Source of the DNA: Pyxicephalus adspersus
Taxonomy: Eukaryota > Chordata > Amphibia > Anura > Pyxicephalidae
NCBI RefSeq assembly: GCF_032062135.1
Contig: NC_092862.1
Location: forward strand, 92,482,839 to 92,546,838
DNA length: 64,000 nucleotides
Direction of reading: 5' to 3'
The notes below the pieces were generated by a model. The model was not told where the DNA came from. It made no database searches and saw only the letters and a list, made by a program, of their open reading frames with translations. Of this stretch, positions 27,601 to 40,400 are shown one piece after another (position 1 is the first letter of the stretch; each line of letters opens with the position of its first letter). Position numbers and translations under genes: made by a program.

Positions 27601-30600
27601 AGCAGTTTAATGAGAAAATGCTTGAAATGGCACAAGCCAGCTCAAAAGGAATCAATGAAACAATGTCTCAGTTGGAGCAGAACCATAAGGAGCAAATACA
27701 ACGTATCAATGAGACTCACCAGCGAATGATGGGGGAGACCATTCAGGAATGGGAAAAGAAGCTTGGCCAGCATGCAGAAGAACTAAAAGAAAAACATGAA
27801 GTTGAGCTTCAGGAAAAAGAACAAGAGGTAGCAGAAATTAAACAGCAACTTACAAATTTAGTCAAAGAAAAGGAAGAAGCCGAAAAACAAATATATGATC
27901 TCAAAGAAGATAAAAATAATCTGGACATCTCCTTAAATGAATTAAAAGAACATCTAAATCGGGCATCTGATCAGCTTTTGGTTTTAACGAAAAGTGAAAA
28001 TAACTTAAAATCACAGCTCGAAATACTGCAAAATAAATATACTACCTTGGTGGATGAAAAGGTGTTGCTTGAAGAGCAGGTGAATTCACTTAAAAATGCA
28101 GTAGAAGAGGATAAAAGTAAAAATGATGAACTGCTTGGAAAACTGCAAGAAGCTGAAGGAAAATGTCAGTCACTTCAGGTTTGTCATGGAAAAGAAACTG
28201 CTAAACTGGCAAAAGAAACAGCAGATAAACTTTTAGAAAAAGAATCTCGGTACAATCATCTGTTACTTGAACAGAAAAAGAAGTTTGAATCACACTGCAA
28301 AGAGATTGTTTTGCAGTTGGAATCCTTATTAGCAGAACTTGCTTATAAATATAATGATCAGATGAGCAGATTGATTTCAAGGATTACACATTGTGAAAAA
28401 GGAATATTTAAAGTGCAAGGAACTGTGTCAAAGCATGTGACTAAGATTCGTGACTTGGAGAATCAGCTTGAGCAAATAAATAAAGCATTTTCTTCTGTAA
28501 ACCTTTCTCTGGCGCAGACTACCCAAAATTTACAGGAAAAAGAAAATGTAATATTGGTTATGAAGGATGAATTGAATGCTCTTAATTTGGAGAAAGAATT
28601 ATTACAAAAAGAAGGAGGAAACCAACAGAAAGTTGCTGATGAAAAAGAATCCTGCATCACAGAGCTAAGAAAAGAACTTTCAGAAAACATTAACACAGTT
28701 ACATCTTTGACTGCTTCATTAAAAGAAAGAGATGGAGAGGTCAATGAACTGAAGCTGAAACTTGAGAACAGTGTTGATTTAGAAGAAAAAGAGAAAGCTA
28801 TAGCATTCATCAGTTTGCAGCATAAAGAGAACCAGCAGCACCTTCAGAATCAGATCCAAGATTTAACATCTAAGAATGAGGAATTAGGTAAACAAAAAAC
28901 TCTTTGTTCAGAAGAAGCAGATACATGGAGAAAAAAGTTTGAAGATTGGAAGAAAAAGGCGGAAGTTAAGTTTACACAAAACCATCAAACAATTAAAGAA
29001 CTACAAGAAAAGATTGAAACAAGCAACAAGCAAATATTAGAAAAAGAAGATCAGATACGCAAGGTCACTGGAGACTTAAGTCATTATCAGGCCAAAAATG
29101 CAGAAGAACAAGGCAAAAGGGAGACAGAATTTACCTCTAGGATAGAGAGCCAGAATTCAAAAATTCAGGAAATGAGTGAAGAGATTGCTAAATTAACAAA
29201 TGAAAAAGCATGTTTATTACAAGAAATAGATAGACAGCTTCATCACCAAAGTATGGAGAAGAAAGAATTGGCATTGCAGCTTGAACATATCCAAACTGTT
29301 GCTTCAGAAAAAGACAACCACTCCATAGAAGCTCAACAACGAGTAATGAAACTACAGGGGGAAATGTCCACCATGAAAGAAGATTTCAACAAGAAACAGT
29401 CTGAGTGGGAATTGTTAAAAGCAGAACTAACAGAAAGTAAAGAGAAAGCACTAAAAGCACTTGAGGAACATTTGACTTCTGAAAGTACTAAAAAGATAGC
29501 AGAATTAAAAAAAAAAGCAGAGCAGAAAATTGCTTCAATCAAGAAGCAGCTAACATCTCAGTTAGAAGAGAAAGAAAAATCTAATCAAGATCTGGAAATT
29601 CAGCTCCAAAAGCTAAGGGAACAGTTTCAGAAAGATTGCCAACAAGTTAAAGTAGGGTGGCATCAAGAAAAAGAAGAACATGAAAAACGATATTCATTGC
29701 TGTTAGAGCAACTCGATAGCAACAAAAATGAATTAGGACATGTTAAAGAAGAGATCGCCTTAAAGGAACAGAGAGTAAAAGATCTGGAAGACACTCTTGA
29801 GAATGTCCAGATAAAGCTTAATGAAACTGAGCGGAGTCTTAAAGAGAGAGAATCCTCTGTCGTAAATGACATGGAAGCAGAAAAACTAAAACTAGAGCAG
29901 TTGTCTTCCAAACATCAGGAAGCTTTACTTTCTTTGCAGGAACAGTTAACTGCCAAAGATACAGAGCTAAAAGCTTGCATTGACAAATTGGAGGAGAAAA
30001 CAAGGTCATTTGAAGAGTTACAAGTGCTCTTTGATGAAATTCAATCGCAGGAAAATACATTAAAGATAAAGCTTCAAGGAGCTGAAAGTGACGTGCAGAA
30101 ATTCCGAAAGGAAGTAACCAAAATGCAGAAAGACATGCGCACTTTACGAAAGGAACATAATCAAGAGTTAGATTTGCTAAAGAAAGAGCTGTTCGAAGAA
30201 ACTGAGCAAAAGATAAAGTAAGTCTAGAGAATTTTGGTATTAATCCATTCTGTAAACTATACATATGTAAAATTGATTTTAATTATAAGTACCTTTTTCT
30301 TTACTCCAAAACTGCAACAGTGTTTATATGCTAAGGGTGCTTACACACAGGCACTAATTGTCATTGGAAAGGATTTTTCCCGATCGTTTCTAACGAAAAA
30401 AGACTGCACAATGCATGAATTAGCGCTGTACACGTATAGGGCTGTTCTGCTTTATAGAGAGGGGAGGGGGGAGAACGATAGAGCGGCACCCCACTGCGCC
30501 CTTTCCCCTTCACTTTTATTCTGATCGCTCCCAGTCCATTGATTTGCCAGAACAAACAACAAGTGCTGTACACACGTCAGATTCTCATCCGTTATCAGCC

Positions 30601-33600
30601 CTGAGGCGATTATTGGACAAGAATCATCTGATGTGTGTACGAAGCCTAAGAAATAAAGTCTCTTCAAATTTAAAAATAGAGTGAGAAAGTGTTAAATACT
30701 CCAGCATTGTGTCACCTTAATGTGGGTACTCCATCTGTGACATATCACAGCTGTTCTTAAGCCTTTAGGCAAGGTAATTGTACAAACCTATCTACCCTGA
30801 CTGTAATTGTAAATCTACCTTTTTTTTCATTTTTTATTATAATTAAAATATGTTAAAATGAGAGAGTGACTTTAAAAAAGTAAACACTGCAATAACACTT
30901 TTATAGTCTAGTGAGAGGCATCTACATCTGGAGAAAGTATGTGCAGGGCATCCTTCTGACTCTATTCACTAGTGGCAGTTATTAAAGTGAAACCTAACCC
31001 TGGAGATACTCACCTGTCTCCATTTCCATCGTGGGTTCCGCTGTCTTCTCCTTTCTATTCTGCATCTTGATTGGCCAGGCTGGATGACGTAACTCCGGCA
31101 CAGTCCCAACAGTGAAAAGTGGAAATAAAAAGATATAAATTAGTGAATGCATTAGCCGTTAAAATGTTTAAATTTTTATTAATATATGTTTAAAATATAA
31201 AAATATTTAAAATGTTGTTGGAGAATACAGAAATGTTTTTGAATAATTTCGATTGCCTAAAGTTGAGCTTCAATTTACTTATCATTTACAGTGAAAAGAT
31301 AATAATTTCCCTTGTTGTTTCCAAACACCCTGACTTACAACATCTTTCCTTTGTCCAGACATGAGCAAGAAGATCTAGAATTAAAGCACAATTCCACTTT
31401 AAAACAGTTAATGAGGGAGTTCAATACACAGATGGCACAGAAAGAACGTGAGCTTGAAACCGCTGTGCAGGAGACAATAAGTAAGCACACACTCACTGTA
31501 TCATTAGCTATTTAATATGGTTTGTTTAGATTTTCTTTGCTGATTCTTCTAGGTCTGCTTGGTAGCCCAAAAGCTAGCTTTTAGCGTTAGTATGTATGTA
31601 TGTATGTTTATGTTTTAGAATGTATGTTTGTATGCTACTGAATATTAGATTAGTGTTGACTTTCACTGAACATTTTTTAAGGCCATATATCAGGGGGATT
31701 TTAAATGAGAGAAAAAAAATCAAGTCAAAAAAAAGAGTAAAAAAATCACTGCACTTATGAATACTTTGCCAATCCAATAGGAGGCTTGCCAAGTATAACA
31801 CTAGTGTTGAATGGTGGGAGATTTCCATATTTGTGGTACAGTACCATTACATGGATCGCAGACACAGCAGCATTTCAGGCCAAAAGCATTTCTGTTAATT
31901 CATTTCTGAACAAAGTGCCTATAGGCACTAATGGGTGCCTATAGGCCGAGGCAAAATTTTAGCAATAAAGTGGGCTGCCACTGTACTTTTCATGGGATGG
32001 GGAGTCTGCTTACAGTCATCCTAGTATTGGGACAGATTTTTGCATTTTATGATTTATTCATGCTCTCATTCATTCATGTTTAAATGTGATACGTCAAAAA
32101 AACTGGCCTTTTTTGTAAGGGATAAACTTACAGGCTGAATAACAGGATTCTCCTTGTTTAAGGTAAAGCACAGGAGGTTGAGGCAGAGTTAATGCAGTCT
32201 CATCAAATAGAAACAACACAGCTTTATAAAAAAATTGCAGAGAAAGAAGACGACTTGAAGAGAACGGTTAAAAAGTATGAAGAACTCTTGGAGGTATGAT
32301 TTAAAGACCTGGTCAAAGTAATTGCTGTAATAACATAATTTGGTATGCAAACTGTTAAAATAATTTTTCTTTTCATAAATATACTGCCTTAAGCCCTATA
32401 AAATATTATATTTCTATAAAAGCAAGGTGAGACATTGGATATCTGTTTACATGGATATATCAAATGTTTAGCACAGAATCCTACATGGTAGACAAAGTTA
32501 CCATGTAGTAAAAATACAGATCTAAAACTACAGCAAACTTTTCTCCCTATACACGTCTTTGGAAAGTCCCTTTGGACAGAAGTTTTAATAAATTTAAAGT
32601 GGAACTTAACCCTGGGGATACTCACCTGTCCTCTTTCCAGGAGTTCCTTAAGTTCTAGCTCCCACGGGAAAAGCTGGATAAGCTGGTATCCCTGGTAATC
32701 ATATTGATAGATATGTGCTAATCAGGCAGGTAAGAATTTGCAGAAAGGACATGTAATGTCTGCAGTCTCTGACCGTCTCCTGTACTATGTCTGCAGTCTC
32801 TGACTGTCTCCTGTACAATGTCTGCAGTCTCTGACCGTCTCCTGTACTATGTCTGCAGTCTCTGACGTTGCCTGTCCTTTTCTGCAATAAGGACCTGCCT
32901 AATGCTGAATTTTTGAAAGTGGGATTTTAGTTTTACTTTAAGGCTTAAAAAGGCTGCAACTAGAAGCACATTCCCTGATACAAAAAAGAAATGTAGCACT
33001 TAGTTGATGATATTGATACTCTGTATATTAACATGATTTGTTTTAAACTTGTTTTATTAATAGACAGTATCACCTTGCTTTGATATGTGTATATTTTGTT
33101 TGATTTCTCCTTTGCCAAAAAGGCCATTAGGATTTTATTTGAAACAGACATCCAACAGTTCAATGGCTTATAATGAATTTCAATACACAATTTGTAGCCC
33201 AATAGTTTACTTTTTTATAGTAGTATTAGAAAGCTGCACATCATGTTTTTGAGCTGCAGCTCTGAATTGCAGTTAATATTCAGAAATGTTAAGGTCACTT
33301 TGCTCGATGCATGTGTATAACAGTTTTTGGCTAACAATCAACATGCCAAACAGTATACATAAACCGATTGTGAAGTAGAATAAAAAAAGTTGTTTCAAGT
33401 TACAAATGTGCAGCAATGGTAAACACACAAATCTTTAAATACCTGTTATTGCCTTAATGCAGTTGTACACTAGAGTACAAAGGTTTAACTCCAAATTGTA
33501 CCTTTCAGGATTTGAAAAGAATGCTTACCAGTCACAAAAAGCTGTACTCAATTTATTGGAATAGTTTTCTTATGATTGCTCAAAAGGTACCTGTGATGTG

Positions 33601-36600
33601 CATGGTGTGACCATTCATCCTACTTTCTTCAATACTTCAAAACTTTCTCAATTACTTATGGTCTAATATCTTTCTTCATGTTCTTATAAGGCTTAGTCTA
33701 CACGGGCCTTTTCCCCAGTGTTTAACCTAAAGCTTTAAAAGCCCATGTTTGAAATTCCCATGCATTCCAATGAGCTAATCTACACCAGCACCATTTCCTT
33801 AAGGCAAGTTTACGAGCCTTATCTTTAACGTTGCTTGCAATGTTTAAAAAGTTAAAACGCCCCAAAAAACACGTAAATGCTTCTAATAATTTCAATGGGG
33901 TGTTTTCCCATGTTTATAAGCACTTAAAACATAAACGCGTGGAAAACGCTGAATAGATGTTTTCCAGCGTATTAAAGACAAACTGTAGTAGGCTAATAAA
34001 AGTGCATAAAAATGCAGTAGGAACGTTAACATGCGTTTTAAAAAACTAAGCCTAATTTAGGCTTACTCTACACAAACTGTTTCCCCTGCATTTACCCTGA
34101 GCGCTTAAAGCCAGTGTCTAAAATTCCTATGCATTCAAATATTTTACACCAGGGAGTTGGTAAGAGGCACATTTTTTGAGCGTTCAAGAGAACTCTCTTT
34201 GCTGTGTTTTAACATTTTTAACTGCTTGTAAACTCACATAGGAATTATTCAACATGGACGTTTTCCCCAGCGTTTAACCCGAGGCTTTAAAAGCCCATGT
34301 TTGAAATTCCCATGGAATGGGATTATAATGGGCTAATGTACACCAGGATGTTTCCTTGAGGCAAGTTTATGAGGAGAATAGAGTAGGTTCCTTGCAATGT
34401 TTTAAAAATTATAACACAAGGTAAAACATTCGAAAACGCTCCTATTGAAATCAATGGATGCTTTTACAAGCGTTTTTAAGCTTTTTATGAAAGCTTCAAT
34501 TGCAAACAGGGGGCTTTTATACGCGTTTTAAGCAGGACTTTGGAATCTGGAAGCCCCCTTTAATAAGAAGACTCCCAGATCTCCACCACCACACGCTGGG
34601 GAGAGAGTACAGTGGTACATAAAACCCCTTACTCAAAATATGTTTGAAAAAGTATTTTATTGATTGTGTGTGTTTTGTGTAATTTAAATCTTTTTTTTTT
34701 TAATATAGGTTATCTTACAATGAAAGGATGATTCCCTATGGCTGCATTTATGACTTGAGCACAGCCGTGGGACTCCTGACAGTGTGGGATCCCCAGACAC
34801 TAGAGGGCAACTGATGTCTCCCCATTCACTTCTAGTGCTTTGTGATTGGCTGCAAAAAGGGAAATCCTGATGACGCTTGAGCCGTCATCAAGGTTTTCGT
34901 TTTCTCAGCCATTCAGCATTAGACTTGAATGGGGAGACTTGTCCTCATTTACCTCTGATGACGCTTGAGCGGTCATCATAATTACCCTTTCCTCGGCCAG
35001 TCACGGAGCGGAACTATGCTATGCTATGCTGTCAGCTCTGCTCTCCTGGTTTCTCCCGCAGCCCTGGCGGCACTACTGCATGTGTTCTTGGATACAGAAG
35101 CTGTCAGCACTGCGGAGCTCTGCTGATAGGTCCTTTTCATGATGGGCTGAGGAAACAGAAATTCTGATGAGGCTTGAGCGGTCATCAGGGTTTCCCTTTT
35201 CTTAGCCAATCGGCACTAGACTTGACAGGGGGAAATTTCAAGCATCATCACAGTTTCCCTTTCCTCAGCCAATCAAGGAGCACTAGAGGTGAATGGGAAA
35301 ACTTGTCCGCATTTGCCCTCTAGTGCCCGGTGATCCCACACTGTCAGGAGTCCCACTACTGTGCTCATGTCATGAATGCAGCCGTGGGAATCATCCTTAA
35401 AATAACCTAATAGATAACCTGTAAAAAAAAAAGTTTGTTACACAAAACACTCACATTACCCTCCGTGGTGGTATTCCTGGGTGGGGCTCGGGGTGGATTT
35501 TCTATGCAAAAAGCTATAACTCCGCGCCACACTCGGGGTGGAATTTCCAGCAAGGTTAAAACTCCTACCCTGTTCCCAGTTCTAGCGGCGTCCTCCATCT
35601 GTGCAAGCTGGCGATGCCCGGCCAGCATCAGCGTCCCCAGCATGTGAACGTTGGGTTGCGAGGCTAGGTGCAGCAGATCCCGGCAGGTCATCTGCTCGCG
35701 AGTGTGTGCCTGGAGGGCGGGACCGTGCAGGCAGGCAGGCAGGTAGGCAGGACTGGGCGGGAAGTTTAAAATTAAGAGGAATAAAATTAAGAGAGCACTG
35801 CTTTTACATTTAAAAATCCTCCTTAAATATACCCCCAGGGGGGTTATTAAATTACTTTAACATTAAAGCCTCGTTTTTGTACCCCTGTACTCATTCCTTG
35901 AAAGAGTAAAAGTAAAACTATTATAAACGCTGTAAAATGTAAATTGTGATAAAACGCCTGTAAAAGTGCAAAAAAAAAAAACCATGTATATATGTATGTA
36001 TGTGTATGTATGTATGTATGTATGTATGTATATATATATATATAGATATAACCCATTCAAAAGTAGTATGGGAGTTTATAGGAATTTAAAAAAACAACCA
36101 GTAAGTGTAGACTAAGGCTAACGAGTATTGATGTTTAAAATAAACTTTTCGTTTTCCAAAAATTGAGATTGTCTACTTTTGTATATGGTTTTTGATCTAA
36201 ATTATTTAAATAAACATGTTAAAAATGTAGAAATGAACTATGTAATAATGTAAAATTGCAATTTTTAATTTTTCTTACAATACCAGAGCCCCTAAATGAG
36301 TTTACTGCCTAAAATTTTAGTGGCTTTTTAGAGACTTTCAAAATTACCTAAAAGACTCTGGTGGACATTGAAAGCCTTGTGTTGGAAGTTTTTTTTCTTT
36401 TCACAGAATTGACCCATGCTGATCACTTCCACTAACTTCCACTAAGCTCTTTGTGTTGAAAAGTTCAGTTAAAATGCAGATATTGCAGATTTTAGGAACA
36501 GGATCATTGTTACAACACCTGATCTTTGGAGATACCATTTTTAAATTCACATTTGTTATAGCCAGATCAAAATCTAGCTCTGTGTCACTGAGACACAGCT

Positions 36601-37407
36601 GAGTTTATGGATACAGATAACTCTAGTCTTTGTGGTTTTTGTAAAGTTAGGTTCACACGTGCAATAATTGTCGTTAGAAAACGAATGACTAACGACAGAT
36701 CAACGATTATGCACGATTATTTTGAATGATCGTATTGTGCACAATTCTGTACATGCTGTAACGATACGATCGTTCAAATATAATTCACCAATAATGTACA
36801 CATTAGATACAATCGTTTGAACGATGCAGGAAGTGACATGTAAAGGAGAAAGTGTACTGCAGAACCATCCACGATCAGTGAACGACTGTACACACAATAG
36901 ATTGTGAAAAATCCTTGCCCAATCAGATCCATCGGGACGGTCGTTCGTTTCCAGTGACAATCCACATTCATCGGCGTCGTTGTGCACTTTTTTTGTTAAC
37001 GATTATCGGACGAATGGTCGTTAGTCGTTCGTTTCCAACGATAATTATTACTTCTGTGTACGCAGCCTAAGCAATGGTGCCAATACCTACTATCTAGCAG
37101 TAGTATATGTTGTCCCTCTCCATTAATTATTTATGCAGCACATTTGTTGTGTTTTTACATATCTTGGCCAAAAGCTTTTAGCTCTGTATTGCTCGTCTCC
37201 CTGTACTTTAGTATATGCTGTCACCACTGACTGTGCCACACGAAGCACATTGTGTATTAAAGGGAACAGTGTTTGATAGCCTGCTTTGTTCTGTCTGAGC
37301 AAGACAGTATTTGTAGTCTGCACAGTTTTCTATAAAAAAAAGACAAGGAGACAAGAGTGTAGCATCTCTTTAAAATGTTTATATTTGCTAACAAATGCTG
37401 ATTTATT

Positions 37408-37457
<50 letters not shown>

Positions 37458-40400
37458 TGCAAATAACCTTTACTGAATAATCTATACAAAACATATCTTC
37501 TAGGCGAGAGAAGAAGAAATGACAGGAAAAGTAACAGAACTACAGGAAAAGCTGGAGCAATTGCAGGAAGAGTTAACAAAAAGGCAGGAGGAAGTGGCTC
37601 AGGAGTCAGAGGTAACCAGCAATACTTGTTTAAAGTTCTTTACAATATATGGACAAGTGAGTTAGAGGTTTTACAGATTAAGATAAAAAAAACTAGTCTT
37701 TATGTTAGCTAACAATAACCCTTTAGTTAAATTACTGAAAGAATGCTAATAGCTGAATAGGATTTCAAGGATCCTAAAATGATTGTAAAAGAAATGTTTA
37801 CATGAGCAAATTGCATAGGTAGGTTGGTTTAGTGAATATATATATGATTCTGTTATATGGTACAAGAAGCTTAGGCATGGTTTTTGCTTTTTTTGATATT
37901 CGGGTGTACTGGTAGTTTCGTACTTGTAGTGTTGTCCTATAGTTTTAATTTTATTTCAGTTTCAAAAGCAAAATCTATACACAAATGGTAAAATATTTTA
38001 AACCTATGGTATTATATATAAAATGTGGTGTTAATACATTTTTTTTCTTAATATTATTTTAGAAACCTCATTTCGAGGAGCTTCAGGTAATTTTCATATA
38101 ACAAGACATTTTCTGTTTTTTATTTTTTCTATGACACCTTTCTCTTGTGAATCCCACAGTAGTGACAACAATGCCATTCATACTTGTACATGAATGTTGC
38201 AATGCAAGTGGTGTAACCCAAAATATTACAAAGCATTTGAAAAATGTTTTCAGTAAAAAGAAATTAACCTCTCTGGCCGTAATCCCGAGTGTGGCTCGGG
38301 GTTAATTTTCAGTACCAAAAGCGGTAACCTCGAGCAAAACTTGGGGTGCAATTGTAAGGGAGTTTTAAAGCTTACTTGGTCCCAACGAGCCTGCAGGGTC
38401 CTCCGGCGATGCCCACCTGGTATCTGTGTCCCCTGTCGATGCCCGCGGGCATTGGACAAGTGATGGTGGGACCTGGTGGGAAATTTTCAATAATAAGTAT
38501 TTTTAAATGTCAAATGTACCGTTTTGATATTTAAAAATACTGATCTAATCAGACCACCAGGGATGTTAAGTAAAAAGGAACTGTGGTGTTGGCTTGCCAT
38601 GGCCTGGCTTGTATTTTTTGTTTTAACCCTTTTTACTGATCTTTACTGATATCTAAATTAGATAACTTAGACCAATAAAAAATGTAATCCAATACAGTAA
38701 GCTGGCAACAGGGTCCTTGGGGATAGTAGGGCAGGGAAAACCAATAAAGGAAAAAATAGTAGAATATGTATTTTGTATAGAATATAAATGCCGTATTAAA
38801 GGCAGTGAGAAAAAAAAAGGTAAAAGGTGCACTTTGATAATCTAGGGATTTAAAGCAGATGGAACGATCTATTATGTGCACTATATACAAAAAACAATTT
38901 AGTATGGAAACCCGCCTGATTTGTTTAAACTACAGTTGAATTAAGTAGGGCTTCTACTACATAGTATTGAGAAATCCAGAAAATATTGTATAGAGCAGTG
39001 GCCCCCAACCTTTTCGTGCTCGCGGACCACTGAATCTACAGTGTCCTGTGTAACTTAAAGGTGAAGAAAATTCTGCGATCCCTATGAGAGAAGGGGTCCT
39101 CGGCTCTGGCCGACGGGTCACCACTGGTCTCTGTCCTGGACCAGGCGTTCTGGACCCCTGGTATAGAGATTGAGCAATTTTACTACATGGCCAATTTATT
39201 GGTAGTGGTATCCAGAACTGTTAAAATTTCAGTATGATTGTGCCATCTTACACATCTTATCTTGTACAAGTTTCTTTAGATTTTTAGATACTTACGTAGT
39301 GTCAAGTCCAGCTCTGACAATCCCTTCAATGTTTATGCAGTTTGAAATGTCTTTGCACTACATAGCTTATTACATTTGATTGTGATTGTTCCATTATATT
39401 GTTATATACATGGCCTTACTTAAAGTGCATTAGTGTCCAGACTATGGACATTCAAGTATTTAGCCTTCAATCTCACACAAGTTACAGTAAAAGATCAGGA
39501 TAAGCCACAGCCACTTGCATGTGTTTCTATTGTTTTGGTCATTGTTATTGTTTTTGTTATAACTAAATGACTACTCTAAATTCTTAAACCAGTAGTTTAG
39601 GACCTCTGCAGTGTTGTGTAACGTAAGCTAGAAGTTATTTTTTTTCTTCTAATAATGCTTTTTTTCCCACATTTTTAGGCTCAGCTGGCAAAGAAAGCCA
39701 CGCTGCTTAATGAAGCAAAACTGAGCATGCAAGAGCTAAAAGAAAAGGTGTGGTTTAGTTTTACTGTACAAAATTATTTTGAAGAAATACTTTCAACTAA
39801 GCTACATTGATTTCTTTTATTCAGGACTGATACCCTTAACTGTTATTGGTAGTAGAATTTGCTTAGTTACATATATATATTTGGATTCAAACCGGAAATA
39901 CCTCAAGATTTATTTAACATTTTGTCCTATTTATTTAGTCTTAATAATATTAATATTAATAATAATAATAATATTATCAACAATAATAATTAACTATTTC
40001 TTTTCTGTGCAGAATATTGTTTTGGAAGACCAAATAAAGAAGTACTCACGTGGTGTTTTTGTTACTCCTCTTGGTACTCCTTACAAAGGTAAAAAAAAAA
40101 AAAAAGTACAGTCCATTGTAATCTCTATGTTTATTGCAGGGAACATCTTACAGGGTGTTCTTACAAATACCCTTAAAAGGAGACAGAAAATGGAATCTTT
40201 CACTACCTTAGAAAGGTAAGTTGCCAGCAGATTTGTCACATTCACCATACATTCCAATGGGTCTGAGTGATGTCTGCATTACCCATTGAATATGATTCCA
40301 TCTAATGGCTTGTACATCACTGCTATGTCCTGTTGGCTGGCAGATGGAACCACGGCGGGCAGCATGAAAAGTCCAATGCACTTGCAACATGTGAAATATC

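Larger units (their letters stand above)
33690..36118. mobile_element. Outer element with 'TTAGTCTACAC' ends, split by later insertions
   Basis: The left end ggcttagtctacacgg and the right end agtgtagactaaggct are inverted. The interior repeats ttttccccag-gtttaaccc and aaagcccatgtttgaaattc at about 33708 and 34259, with a diverged third at 34063. Further elements (34660-35455 and 35455-35850) lie inside. The boundaries rest on the matched ends only. Confidence 0.55.
32294..37503 (+). other. GOLGA4 intron, 5.2 kb transposon nest
   Basis: This is the most transposon-dense intron. It holds the minisatellite MITE, an outer element with gcttagtctacac ends, a foldback element, a TTAA MITE, palindromic MITE copy 3, and (TATG)n and (TA)n tracts. 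Only about 33.0-33.7 kb and 36.1-36.6 kb look free of transposons. Confidence 0.75.

Noticed and set aside
29839..30264. Open minus-strand stretch opposite the giant exon
   Set aside because: It is the antisense shadow of a Glu/Lys-rich coiled coil, which always leaves Leu/Ser/Phe-rich open frames on the other strand.
35407..35691. GC-rich island-like stretch that might be a promoter
   Set aside because: It lies in the middle of an intron inside a TTAA-type MITE with a sister copy at 38264. The GC content comes from the element.
37286..37480. Small open frame ending in IYIYIY repeats
   Set aside because: It is a translation of the (TA)n microsatellite.
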